Assembly (NCBI GenBank): GCA_905234835.1
Contig: CAJOIZ010000016.1
Coordinates: 1-56,030 of the forward strand
DNA: 56,030 bases
Source of the DNA: Paludibacteraceae bacterium
GTDB lineage: Bacteria; Bacteroidota; Bacteroidia; Bacteroidales; Paludibacteraceae
Direction of reading: 5' to 3'
Shown: positions 34,983 through 43,750 of the stretch, piece after piece
How positions within the stretch are numbered: position 1 is the stretch's first letter
How the letters are laid out: each line of letters starts with the position of its first letter
Program-made: the position numbers and the translations under genes
The notes under the pieces: generated by a model
Databases searched by the model: none
The model's input: the letters and a program-made list of their open reading frames with translations, nothing else
What the model was told of the DNA's origin: nothing

Positions 34983-37057
34983 CCTTTGCGCATTGACAGT
35001 TGGATTCGTTGCCGTTGTCTGTCTATATCCACCACCCGAACGCGCACTTGCTGATGAAGGCTCACCACCTCGTTCGGACTGGTCAGTCGGCGGTCCGCCA
35101 TTTGCGATATATGCACCAGTCCGTCCTTGTGAACGCCTATATCCACAAACGCGCCGAATGATGCGATGTTCGTCACGATACCCGGCAGCTCCATCCCCAC
35201 CTGCAGGTCGTCTATGGTGTGTACGTTCTCGTCAAAGCGGAACACCTCTTTCTGCTCGCGGGGGTCGCGGCCGGGCTTTTCCAACTCGTGCATGATGTCC
35301 GTCAGGGTGGGCATTCCCACATCTTCCGACACATACCGGTGAAGGTCTATCTGCTGCCGTTTCTGCGGATCTTTGATTAGGTCGCCCACGCTGCAGCCGG
35401 TGTCTTTCGCCATTTGGCTGATGATACTGTAGCGTTCGGGGTGGACGGCGGAGTTGTCTAATGGATTGTCCGAATTGGTCACGCGCAGGAATCCCGCCGA
35501 CTGCTCGAACGTCTTCACACCCATCTTCGGAACCTGCAGCAGGTCCTTGCGGCTCGTGAACGGTCCGTTCTCGCTGCGGTAGCGCACGATATTGTCTGCT
35601 AACACCGGCCCTAACCCCGATATGTAGGTCAGCAGATACGGACTGGCGGTGTTCACGTCCACGCCCACGTAGTTCACCACGGACTCCACAGTCTGTTGCA
35701 GCGCCTGCCGCAGTTTGCCCTGGTCCACATCATGCTGGTACTGGCCTACGCCGATGGATTTCGGATCAATCTTCACTAATTCCGCCAACGGGTCCATCAG
35801 CCGTCTCCCGATGCTCACCGCACCTCTTACGGTTACGTCCTCGTCGGGGAACTCTTTCCGTGCCAGTTCGCTCGCGCTATAGACGCTCGCGCCGTTCTCG
35901 CTTACCACGAACACCGGCACGTCGCTTTCGCCCTCCAGACTCATCCTCACGAACTCCTCACACTCTCTGCTCGCCGTCCCGTTGCCTATGGAGATGGCTT
36001 CTATGTCGTACTGCTTCACGTACTTGCGCAGTTTCTCCGCGCTGTCTGCCATACGGATGAACACCACATCGTGCTTCAGCAGGTCGCCTTGGCGGCTCAG
36101 AATGGCCAGCTTGCAGCCGGTCCGGAAGCCCGGATCCAAAGCCAATACGCGCTTCTGACCCAACGGAGCGTCCAACAGCAGCTGCCGCAGGTTGTCCGCG
36201 AACACCCGTATGGCGGTCTCGTCCGCTTTCTCCTTGCTCTGGGCGGCGAACTCGCTCTCTATCGAAGGCTTGAGTAGACGCTTGTAACTGTCCTCCATTG
36301 CCAGTTCCACCTGATAGGAACTCTCGTTGCTCGCTTTCAGGTGCAGGCGCGCTAACTTGTCAAGGCAGTTGTTTTCGTCACCGGATATGTCTACATGTAT
36401 ATATCCTTCTTTTTCAGCGCGTCTTATGGCAAGCAGCCGGTGGCTCGGTATGCGTTTCAGCGGCTCGTGAAGGTCGAAGTACTCGCGGTAGTTCTGCGCT
36501 TCAGGCTCGTCCGACTTGCCTTTCACGGGCTTCGTGGTCAGCATAGAGGTGTAACTGAACTCGCGCCGCACCGCCTGGCGGCTCCGCTCGTCCTGCGCTA
36601 TCTCTTCGGCTATGATGTCGCGTGCCCCTTGCAGTTCCTCTTCCGTATAGGCCAGCCGTCCGGCGCGTTGTTGGCGCAATGCGTCCGCCACGGGTTGCAG
36701 GCCTTTCTCGCGGGCGGTGTCAGCACGTGTCTTGCGGTGGGGCTTGTAGGGCAGGTACAGGTCTTCTATCTCGGTCGCATCCCACGACTGCTCGATGCGC
36801 TCGCGCAGCCCGTCTGTCAGTTTGCCCTGTTCATCGATGGTCTTGAGGATGTACTGTTTCCGCTCGTCCAACTCGCAGTAACGCTCGAACAGGTCGCTTA
36901 TCTGGCTGATCTGCACTTCGTCCAAACTGCCCGTCTTCTCCTTACGGTAACGGGCGATGAAAGGGATGGTCGCCTTGTCCTGCAGCAGACCGATGGTTGC
37001 CGCCACTTGCCGCGCACCTATGCCTAAACGGCTTGATATAATCGTACTGAAATCCAT
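34976..37057 (-). CDS. tex: Tex-family S1 RNA-binding protein
   Basis: Transcription accessory factor. Order: Tex N-terminal helical domain (IGLLQDKATIPFIARYRKEKTGSLDE), YqgF-like RNase H fold (VLALDPGFRTGCKLAILSRQG), helix-hairpin-helix region (GVDVNTASPYLLTYISGLG) and a C-terminal S1 domain (VTNIASFGAFVDIGVHKDGLVHIS). About 693 aa. I used MDFSTIISSRLG at 37057; an upstream in-frame ATG would add 13 unconserved residues. It overlaps tilS by 7 bases. Confidence 0.95.
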   Translation of the reverse strand: MDFSTIISSRLGIGARQVAATIGLLQDKATIPFIARYRKEKTGSLDEVQISQISDLFERYCELDERKQYILKTIDEQGKLTDGLRERIEQSWDATEIEDLYLPYKPHRKTRADTAREKGLQPVADALRQQRAGRLAYTEEELQGARDIIAEEIAQDERSRQAVRREFSYTSMLTTKPVKGKSDEPEAQNYREYFDLHEPLKRIPSHRLLAIRRAEKEGYIHVDISGDENNCLDKLARLHLKASNESSYQVELAMEDSYKRLLKPSIESEFAAQSKEKADETAIRVFADNLRQLLLDAPLGQKRVLALDPGFRTGCKLAILSRQGDLLKHDVVFIRMADSAEKLRKYVKQYDIEAISIGNGTASRECEEFVRMSLEGESDVPVFVVSENGASVYSASELARKEFPDEDVTVRGAVSIGRRLMDPLAELVKIDPKSIGVGQYQHDVDQGKLRQALQQTVESVVNYVGVDVNTASPYLLTYISGLGPVLADNIVRYRSENGPFTSRKDLLQVPKMGVKTFEQSAGFLRVTNSDNPLDNSAVHPERYSIISQMAKDTGCSVGDLIKDPQKRQQIDLHRYVSEDVGMPTLTDIMHELEKPGRDPREQKEVFRFDENVHTIDDLQVGMELPGIVTNIASFGAFVDIGVHKDGLVHISQMADRRLTSPNEVVSLHQQVRVRVVDIDRQRQRIQLSMRKGC

Positions 37058-37067
37058 ATCATTGTCT

Positions 37068-37523
37068 TTATTTCGTTTGCAGCAACCGTCCCGCATCGGG
37101 GGAGGGTGCCATTTTCTTACCTAAGTTAGGTGGTGTCTGCTTGTGCAACTCTTCTTCCTCTCTTCGTATCTCTTCTTCGTGTCTGCGCCGTTCTTCCTCC
37201 TGTAGTGCGGTCAGACGGTCCAGCACGTGTGGGTAAATCTTGTCAAACAACATCGGATTGTCCGTGTACCACACTAATGACGAATCCAATTGCGCACGGG
37301 TCACACCGTGGGCTGCCAGTATCGAGTCGTATGTCAAACTGACCACGCTGTCATGATTGTACTTGTAGCCGTTCACATAGATGATGCCATCTGCACGGTG
37401 CAGATCCACGAACAGATCTTCCATCTGCCCGGATGACAGCACGCCTCTCGGACGGCATCCCACAAACCCGAATACCACCCAGATGCACACAGCAATACAA
37501 GAGAGAATTTGTCTATATTTCAC
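37068..37523 (-). CDS. DUF4296-like putative lipoprotein
   Basis: Small lipoprotein: hydrophobic leader ILSCIAVCIWVVFGFVGC with lipobox Cys, then MEDLFVDLHRADGIIYVNG, a pattern I recall from DUF4296, and a charged EEERRRHEEEIRREEEE tail that is probably a coiled coil. I chose GTG 37523: the only upstream ATG (37580) would precede the predicted -7 element (37568-37575), so it would not be in the mRNA. Function unknown. First gene of the tex-tilS-aroE run. Confidence 0.7.
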   Translation of the reverse strand: MKYRQILSCIAVCIWVVFGFVGCRPRGVLSSGQMEDLFVDLHRADGIIYVNGYKYNHDSVVSLTYDSILAAHGVTRAQLDSSLVWYTDNPMLFDKIYPHVLDRLTALQEEERRRHEEEIRREEEELHKQTPPNLGKKMAPSPDAGRLLQTK

Positions 37524-37567
37524 CGTCAAAGAAATACCTCTATGTTTTACCAAATATTTCAACGCGG

Positions 37568-37575
37568 CAAAGGTA
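37568..37575 (-). promoter_or_regulatory. Probable -7 element for the DUF4296/tex/tilS/aroE operon
   Basis: Minus-strand TACCTTTGC (complement CAAAGGTA) with a weak -33 region. Transcription would start near 37561. Confidence 0.6.
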
Positions 37576-37580
37576 AGCAA

Positions 37581-38124
37581 AATATATGAAAGCAGGATAG
37601 GGTATATTACCTTTTTTACAAAATAGAAATGTTTGCAAAATCACCGATAGAACGGTGAAGTATATATCCGTGAAGTTTTTGACTGCCGCACGCCTTATTT
37701 TTCACAAATATGAACAATCAATCCCATTACATGAAACAGATTTGTGAAGTATTTTACCAAACTAAATAGAGCCACTTCAGATACATTTGCAGACAAGATA
37801 AATGCCTATATAATATGCACAAACTCAGCATTTATATAGACTTTGTTTATAATTCAATTGCATAAACAAGCCATCCTAGTCGGTATAGAATTGAAAAATC
37901 ACACAAAAACAAGTATATTTCAAATATGCCGCCACATAATCAAATAGTTATCATAATTTATTAAACTAACAAGTTAAATGTAGAATACTTTAATCAGTTG
38001 CTATAATATATTATCATATAGCGTATTTGTATTGCATCTTATAATTCGCGTCAGTGCATACAGCGTCAATCTCCGACTTTTCAAATCTGAAAACTTTTTA
38101 CAAAAGAAATGTGAAATTTGATTT
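37581..38124. other. AT-rich intergenic region without a gene
   Basis: About 545 bases, clearly richer in A and T than the flanking genes. I see no ORF with coding character. Details: inverted repeat TCACCG/CGGTGA (37641-37658), a TACATTTG box near 37782 that might be a weak promoter, and an 8-bp inverted repeat ATAAATGC/GCATTTAT (about 37798-37835). Confidence 0.6.
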
Positions 38125-38156
38125 TTTGCAAGTGTGAAAAATATGTCATATCTTTG
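38125..38156 (+). promoter_or_regulatory. Promoter of the xre-PPTase-folC operon
   Basis: TTTG at 38125-38128, a 20-base spacer, TATCTTTG at 38149-38156. The leader to the ATG at 38190 is about 25-30 bases. Confidence 0.8.
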
Positions 38157-38189
38157 CCGCGTTTTTGAGGCTAAAAAATGTTATTTATT

Positions 38190-38645
38190 ATGGACGGAAG
38201 AGAGAAAATAAAAAAGATTATGGAGGCGGAAGGTCTCAGCGCCAAACAATTTGTTGACCGTGTACGCATCAGTCAGGGCACACTCAGTAATATCCTCAAC
38301 GGGCGCAACAAACCCAGTCTCGATGTGATGCAGAGTATCCTGAACGCTTTCCGCACCATCAGTTCCGACTGGCTCATTCTCGACTCGGGACCTATGTACC
38401 GTCAAAAAGGCAGCGAAGCCGTGCAGGACACCCTCTTTGACGTACGCCCTATTGACAAGGAAGAGCAACCCGTCAGCAGCCAGCCTTCTGTCAACCGGAC
38501 AGCAGACGAACTGCCCGTTTCGGTTGTCATCCAGCCGCAGTATCCGGTCAAAGGCAGGAAAAACACCGGCGACACACCCAAACCCTTCCGCACGGTGGAG
38601 AAAATCATCGTCTATTACTCCGACGGCACCTTCGAGGAACGCTGA
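38190..38645 (+). CDS. XRE-family helix-turn-helix protein
   Basis: Small DNA-binding regulator. HTH at about 15-50: LSAKQFVDRVRISQGTLSNILNGRNKPSLDVMQSIL. The rest is a flexible linker and a conserved C-terminal strand FRTVEKIIVYYSDGTFEER. 151 aa from MDGREKIKK; an ATG 12 bases earlier is possible. It heads an operon with a phosphopantetheinyl transferase and folC. Target unknown. Confidence 0.85.
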   Translation: MDGREKIKKIMEAEGLSAKQFVDRVRISQGTLSNILNGRNKPSLDVMQSILNAFRTISSDWLILDSGPMYRQKGSEAVQDTLFDVRPIDKEEQPVSSQPSVNRTADELPVSVVIQPQYPVKGRKNTGDTPKPFRTVEKIIVYYSDGTFEER

Positions 38646-38648
38646 CCC

Positions 38649-39200
38649 ATGCACGAATATCTCATCTGTGACGATATGACCCTTTGCACGCAGGCGGATG
38701 TGGAACGCCTGAAGACTATAGTCAGCCCGCAGCGCCGCGATCAGGCTATGCACTACAAGCACCTGTTTGGACAGTGGGCATGCCTGAAGAGTTACGAGAT
38801 GCTGCTACGGCTTCTCCATACCGCCGCACCTGTCAGTTTTGTTTATAACGAGCATGGCAAACCTTTTCTGCCGCAAAAAGACACCTTCTTCTCCATCAGC
38901 CACTGCAAAGAAGCTGTTGCTGTGGTGGTCAGTGACCGCGAAGTGGGCATTGACATCGAGTCGCGCAACAGACGTGTATCGCAGGAACTGATTGAACGGG
39001 TGATGAACGAGGACGAACAGCGGTACATAACCGGCCATTCCGAACCCGCAACTGCTTTCATCGAACTTTGGACCAAAAAAGAAGCTCTCCTCAAACAGCG
39101 CGGAACAGGCATCATTGACGACCTCACAAACGTCCTCACCGGCGACGAAGAGATCGAAACGCACATCTTCGACAACTATATTGTCAGCATCTGCCAATGA
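38649..39200 (+). CDS. 4'-phosphopantetheinyl transferase superfamily protein
   Basis: Transfers the phosphopantetheine arm from CoA to carrier proteins. Sfp-type motifs: FFSISHCKEAVAVVVS, VGIDIESRNRRV and FIELWTKKEALLKQRGTG. 183 aa, short for the Sfp group but with the core complete. Three bases after the xre gene, and coupled to folC by ATGA. Confidence 0.88.
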   Translation: MHEYLICDDMTLCTQADVERLKTIVSPQRRDQAMHYKHLFGQWACLKSYEMLLRLLHTAAPVSFVYNEHGKPFLPQKDTFFSISHCKEAVAVVVSDREVGIDIESRNRRVSQELIERVMNEDEQRYITGHSEPATAFIELWTKKEALLKQRGTGIIDDLTNVLTGDEEIETHIFDNYIVSICQ

Positions 39201-40627
39201 CCTACCAGGAAACTATATCATACCTCTATGCTTCCCAGCCGCCTTTCCACTTGGTCGGGGCAGCCGCATACAAACCCGGGCTGGCGAACACCGAAGCCTT
39301 GATGGAGCACCTCGGTCACCCCGAACGACGCTTCCGTGCCATACACATTGCAGGCACCAACGGCAAGGGTTCAACCTCCCATCTCATAGCCGCCGCACTA
39401 CACGCAGCAGGACTCAAGGTCGGGCTCTACACCTCACCGCATCTTGTGGATTTTTGCGAGCGAATACGTATCTCCGACAGACAGCAAACAGCTTCGCAAG
39501 GATTGTACGCTCCAATGAAGACAATAGGGCAGGATAGGGTCATACGTTTCGTGGAGGAAAACCGCGACTTTCTTGAAGCGCTCAAGCCATCTTTCTTCGA
39601 GACAACGATGGCTATGGCGTTCGACTTTTTCGCCGAGCAGGAGGTGGACATCGCGGTCATTGAAACAGGTCTCGGAGGACGGCTCGACAGCACTAATATC
39701 CTTCCTCCGTTCTCTTCCCGTACGCACACCGGCGTGATGCTTTCCGTCATCACCAACATCGGACTCGATCATACGGAGTTCCTCGGCAGTACGCTCCCGC
39801 AGATTGCTGCCGAAAAAGCGGGCATTATCAAGCCCGATGTACCCTGCGTCATTGGCGAATCGGATGAGCAGACTGCTCCGGTCTTTCTTGCCGCAGCCGA
39901 ACGCAACCATATACTTGGAGACGGGCTGGAGACTGACCTATGCCGGATATGGTTTGCCGACCGATGTGAGTACCTCCGTCGCGAACGCAGGCGCACCGCT
40001 CCCGAATGTCAGTTGCATGGTGACTACCAGGAGCACAACCTCCAGACCGCATTTGTCTCGTTACGTGCCGTATGGAACCCGCTGATGGAATCCGTTAATC
40101 TTTCCCGCAGCAACTCCGGCGCACCGCAAAACAGGTCGTTCCTCTCCTTTAGTGAGGCGGTTCGGAAAGGCTTCTCCGAAGTCTGCACTTTGACTGGTTT
40201 GCGTGGCAGATGGGAGGTCTTGAACAACCGTCCGCTGACCATTTGCGACACCGGTCACAACTCCCACGGACTGCGTTACGTCAGTAACCAATTGCAACAA
40301 ATCTTGCGCGAACGGCTTTTGTTGCACAAAGATAGCCGCCTTCGTATGGTTTTTGGAATGGTGGACGACAAGGACGTGGAAACGGTGGCGGCACTGATGC
40401 CCGACAACGCAACCTACTATCTGACCCGTCCTGACACCCACAGAGCCATTCCAGCTGAACGCCTCTTGGGGATCTGGAAACAGGCTTTGCCCGACACAAA
40501 AGCAACCGCATACGACCACTTGGAAGACGCACTTGCCGCAGCCCGGAATGATTGTTCGGAGGACGACATTCTCTTCATCGGAGGAAGCAATTACCTCGTC
40601 GGTGAGGCACTGACTTTGTTAGGGTGA
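39197..40627 (+). CDS. folC: Folylpolyglutamate synthase/dihydrofolate synthase
   Basis: Adds glutamate to folates. P-loop AGTNGKGSTSHLIAAAL, YTSPHLVDFCERIRI, ETGLGGRLDSTNI, HTEFLGSTLPQIAAEKAGI and CDTGHNSHGL are all present. 476 aa, with an extra loop around QQTASQGLYAPMKTIGQDRV and another near SRSNSGAPQN. Ends the operon. Confidence 0.95.
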   Translation: MTYQETISYLYASQPPFHLVGAAAYKPGLANTEALMEHLGHPERRFRAIHIAGTNGKGSTSHLIAAALHAAGLKVGLYTSPHLVDFCERIRISDRQQTASQGLYAPMKTIGQDRVIRFVEENRDFLEALKPSFFETTMAMAFDFFAEQEVDIAVIETGLGGRLDSTNILPPFSSRTHTGVMLSVITNIGLDHTEFLGSTLPQIAAEKAGIIKPDVPCVIGESDEQTAPVFLAAAERNHILGDGLETDLCRIWFADRCEYLRRERRRTAPECQLHGDYQEHNLQTAFVSLRAVWNPLMESVNLSRSNSGAPQNRSFLSFSEAVRKGFSEVCTLTGLRGRWEVLNNRPLTICDTGHNSHGLRYVSNQLQQILRERLLLHKDSRLRMVFGMVDDKDVETVAALMPDNATYYLTRPDTHRAIPAERLLGIWKQALPDTKATAYDHLEDALAAARNDCSEDDILFIGGSNYLVGEALTLLG

Positions 40628-40643
40628 GACCATGCCCTGAATC

Positions 40644-40676
40644 CGCTACCCTTGCGCTACCTTTGCGCTACCCATG
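40644..40676. repeat. 11-bp tandem repeat, 3 units
   Basis: CGCTACCCTTG, CGCTACCTTTG, CGCTACCCATG, starting 17 bases after the folC stop. The middle unit contains TACCTTTG, which resembles a -7 promoter box and might serve the WYL gene. Confidence 0.8.
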
Positions 40677-40755
40677 ACATACCCCAAAGCAACATCTTCG
40701 GCACGGGTCAAACATATTCGACAAGAAACCGCTAATTACAAACAACATATATACC

Positions 40756-41760
40756 ATGGCTCAAAACAAAGGTGCAATAGTGCGCTACCGCGCAATAGAC
40801 AAGTGTTTGCGTAAGCAGAATAGCATGTACGGCATCGAGGAACTTATCCACGCGTGCGAAGAGGCTTTGTATGATGCTTTCTCGGAGCGGATGACCGTCA
40901 GTCGTCGGCAGATTTTCCCCGATCTCAACAACATGGAGTCCAATGCCGGTTATCGTGCTGATATTGAGCGCGTGAGGAACGGCAGAAAAACCTGCTACCG
41001 CTATGCCGACCCGAATTTCTCCATAGAGAAAATGCCCATCACCGATGATGAGATGGAGCAGTTGAAAGAGACCATCCTCATGCTCAACCGCTTCAAGGGT
41101 ATGCCGCATTTCGAGTGGATGGAAGAGCTCCTCAGCAAACTCGAAGACACTTTCCACCTCAAAGGTAGCGGGGACAGCGTGATTGGTTTTGAGCAGAACC
41201 TTGACCTCAAAGGCTTGGAGAACATCACGCCACTCTTTGAAGCCATCGTCAACAGACAGGTGCTCAATATCCGCTACAAGTCCTTCAAAGCCAACAAGCC
41301 GATTACCTGTGAGGTTCATCCGTATTTCCTCAAGCAGTACAACAACCGTTGGTTCCTCTTCGGTTGGAATACTGAGTTCAGTGCCATCACCAACTTTGCT
41401 CTCGACCGCATTGAGTCCATATCAACGATGCTGGCAGAGTACCGCGACAAACCGAGTGACATCAATTTCGACGAGTATTTTGATGACATCATCGGTGTCA
41501 CCATCCCGAAGGACAAACGCATTGAGCATATCATTATGCGCATCGCCCCCGACCAATATCCATATATAAAGAACAAGCCTCTGCACCCCTCGCAGCACAA
41601 CTACGACAAGGAGTACCGCATCACGATTGACGTGATTCCTAACAACGAACTCATCGCGCTTCTTCTCTCCTTCGGCAGTCGGCTTGAGGTACTTGCCCCC
41701 CAAACCGTCCGTGACATGATGCGCGACCACGTAAAGACATTGAATAAATTTTACAAATAA
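40756..41760 (+). CDS. WYL-domain transcriptional regulator
   Basis: Regulator of a class frequently found with BREX and other defence genes. An N-terminal winged-helix segment (YRAIDKCLRKQNSMYGIEELIHACEEAL, VSRRQIFPDLNNME) precedes a WYL sensor domain (NIRYKSFKANKPITCEVHPYFLKQYNNRWFLFGW, about 170-210) and a WCX-like C-terminal part. 334 aa. It stands first in the island, 6 bases before the DUF4062 gene. A role in controlling the BREX operon is inferred from context only. Confidence 0.85.
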   Translation: MAQNKGAIVRYRAIDKCLRKQNSMYGIEELIHACEEALYDAFSERMTVSRRQIFPDLNNMESNAGYRADIERVRNGRKTCYRYADPNFSIEKMPITDDEMEQLKETILMLNRFKGMPHFEWMEELLSKLEDTFHLKGSGDSVIGFEQNLDLKGLENITPLFEAIVNRQVLNIRYKSFKANKPITCEVHPYFLKQYNNRWFLFGWNTEFSAITNFALDRIESISTMLAEYRDKPSDINFDEYFDDIIGVTIPKDKRIEHIIMRIAPDQYPYIKNKPLHPSQHNYDKEYRITIDVIPNNELIALLLSFGSRLEVLAPQTVRDMMRDHVKTLNKFYK

Positions 41761-41766
41761 CATTGT

Positions 41767-43425
41767 ATGTTTAAATTCAAAGTATTTATAAGCAGCGTAC
41801 AGGCTGAGTTCGCTCAAGAACGGCAGCGTGTCTATGATTATATTCGTGGCGATGAATTGATGAGCCAGTATTTTGCCCCGTTTATCTTTGAGCGTATTGC
41901 CTCGCAAGATGCCAATCCGAAGCAACTCTATTTGGAAGAAGCAGCCGGAAGCCAAGTATATATGCTGCTTATCGGGCAGCAATACGGCAACGCACAGCCT
42001 GCCAAGCTATCTCCAACAGAGCAAGAGTATCAGGCTGCCGCAGAGAGTAATGCTTACCGGATAGCTTATATTAAGGATTTAGACGGTGTGGCGCGCGATG
42101 AGCGAGAAGAACAATTCTTTCGCAAAGTGCAGAGCGAATTATCATATCGCACATTCGCTAATCCCTCCGTATTGGTATCGCTCGTCAAACAATCGCTCAT
42201 CACGTTCTTGAAATACAAAGGTATCATCCACGAACAGACTCTCGACGAGCAGGTACGAAGTGATGCCTCAATGGATGTCATTGATGCTGAAAAGGTGCGC
42301 GAGTTCATTCGCACAGCGCGTTCTAAACGCGCCTTCCCCCTTCTTGAAGATACAGAGCCGGAAAAATTGTTACGACATTTACGCATGTTCCGGGATGGAA
42401 AGCCAACCAATGCCGCCTTACTGCTCTTTGCTAAAGATCCGCAGTATTTCTTCCCTACTGCCGTAGTCAAGTGTGCATGGTTCTTAACGAATGAGGTGGT
42501 CAAACCCATCGAGGACTACAAGACGTTTGAAGGAGATGTGTTAGATCAAATAACGCAAGCTACCAGTTGGACAATGTCTAAACTATCATTGCGGTATGGC
42601 GTAAGAGATCTTTCCCCGCAGAACGAAACTGAGTTTGAGATTCCACGTTCGGTAATCTTTGAGACCATCGTAAATGCGGTTGCCCATCGCGATTATAATA
42701 GTACCGGCAGCGTGCAAGTCTCTGTCTTCCCCAATCGTATAGTGGTTCGTAATCCGGGTACATTACCGGTTGAACTGACCAAGGCTGATTTGATGAAGGA
42801 ACATGGCTCTTATCCCCATAATCCTTTCTTGGCTGAGGCATTGTTTCAAGCGGGCTTCATTGATAAATACGGAACGGGTATCACGGAGAATATCCGCAAA
42901 ATGCAAGAAGCACATTTACTCGCTCCGGACATTGACCCTAGCGCAGAGTTCGTAACCACAATTTGGCGTGATGTGGCAGCTTCAAGCGCTAATGATGCAA
43001 CTTCACTCGTAAATGTGGCAACTAATATTGCAACTTTCGATGGAAATGTGGCAACCAATATTGCTACTTTGGGCGATAATATTGCAACTTCCGATGGAAA
43101 TGTGGCAGCTAATATTGCAACTTCCCCCTCTAATATTGCAACTTCTCATGACTATACTGCGCAAAACAAAAAAGTCATAGATTCTATTATTAAGCCCAAG
43201 ATTAAACCGAGAATGAAAAAGGAGCAAATAATAGATTGCATTATTGAGGCATGTATTGTTGAGCACACAATAGATGAATTAGCCGATTTATTAAATAAGA
43301 CATCGGCCTATTTGCGCAATTTCATTATCCCAGACTTAGTAGCTGATGGCATTTTATTACCGACAAAACCACGTCACAGTCCCGGACAGTCCTATTTTAC
43401 TAACCCAAAATACAGAAAAGACTAA
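41767..43425 (+). CDS. DUF4062-ATPase-winged helix fusion protein
   Basis: Likely regulator or defence effector (552 aa). N-terminus: DUF4062, a TIR-like nucleotide-fold domain (FKVFISSVQAEFAQERQRVYDYI, VYMLLIGQQYG). Middle: the segment usual after AlbA_2 (DGKPTNAALLLFAKDPQYF) and a GHKL-type ATP-binding part (ETIVNAVAHRDYN, 299-311; EALFQAGFIDKYGTGITENI). Then NVATNIAT-type repeats (about 414-460) and a C-terminal HTH (IVEHTIDELADLLNKTSAYLRNF). The AlbA_2 domain seen in the relative at 7389 is absent, with DUF4062 in its place. It follows the WYL gene by 6 bases. Confidence 0.8.
   Translation: MFKFKVFISSVQAEFAQERQRVYDYIRGDELMSQYFAPFIFERIASQDANPKQLYLEEAAGSQVYMLLIGQQYGNAQPAKLSPTEQEYQAAAESNAYRIAYIKDLDGVARDEREEQFFRKVQSELSYRTFANPSVLVSLVKQSLITFLKYKGIIHEQTLDEQVRSDASMDVIDAEKVREFIRTARSKRAFPLLEDTEPEKLLRHLRMFRDGKPTNAALLLFAKDPQYFFPTAVVKCAWFLTNEVVKPIEDYKTFEGDVLDQITQATSWTMSKLSLRYGVRDLSPQNETEFEIPRSVIFETIVNAVAHRDYNSTGSVQVSVFPNRIVVRNPGTLPVELTKADLMKEHGSYPHNPFLAEALFQAGFIDKYGTGITENIRKMQEAHLLAPDIDPSAEFVTTIWRDVAASSANDATSLVNVATNIATFDGNVATNIATLGDNIATSDGNVAANIATSPSNIATSHDYTAQNKKVIDSIIKPKIKPRMKKEQIIDCIIEACIVEHTIDELADLLNKTSAYLRNFIIPDLVADGILLPTKPRHSPGQSYFTNPKYRKD
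43008..43155 (+). repeat. Coding repeat (NVATNIAT linker)
   Basis: Units built on AATATTGCAACTT and AATGTGGCA encode NVATNIATFDG, NVATNIATLGD, NIATSDG, NVAANIATSPS and NIATS. All lengths are multiples of three. It links the ATPase part to the C-terminal HTH. Confidence 0.8.
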
Positions 43426-43455
43426 ACCAATCGCACTTTTCTGCCTCCCGTGCAA

Positions 43456-43592
43456 TATCTTTGCACTACAAAGCAGTACTTTTGCACCGTCAAACGAAAT
43501 AACGACCAACACGATGGTGCGGAATAATTTGATGCACGATAAACAATCTTAATTCGAACTACAGCCACTATCGTTGTGGCTCGATTTTTTTA
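43456..43592 (+). ncRNA. Candidate small transcription unit with a 12-codon ORF
   Basis: Two -7 boxes, TATCTTTG (43456-43463) and TACTTTTG (43477-43484), are followed by ATG at 43514 opening a 12-codon frame (MVRNNLMHDKQS, stop 43550-43552) and a clear terminator. The RNA would be about 100 bases. It may be a small RNA, a leader peptide transcript or a toxin/antitoxin remnant; nothing distinguishes these. Confidence 0.45.
43563..43592 (+). terminator. Rho-independent terminator
   Basis: AGCCAC-tatcgtt-GTGGCT followed by CGA and seven T. It ends the small unit above. Confidence 0.85.
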
Positions 43593-43635
43593 TTTGCATA
43601 TCTCTGCACAAAGTTGTGCCTTTGCAGCCAAATTT

Positions 43636-43713
43636 GGTGCAATGATGCAATCTAAGGGCATCATCCGCCGTGTCGGACCGGATAAAGGCGGTCATTGGGA
43701 GGTACTAAAATAA
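43636..43713 (+). pseudogene. 3' remnant of a winged-helix (Fic or ATPase-type) gene
   Basis: The frame reads MMQSKGIIRRVGPDKGGHWEVLK and stops at 43711-43713. This matches the terminal winged-helix hairpin of the neighbouring proteins (VIRRDGTKGGRWRV in the gene at 7389; YVGSGYSGHWEII in the Fic gene). No start or body of the gene remains, so it is probably a scar of an earlier family member. Confidence 0.6.
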
Positions 43714-43750
43714 GAGTCAATCTTTGAACGATAAAAGCCAATACTGAAAT

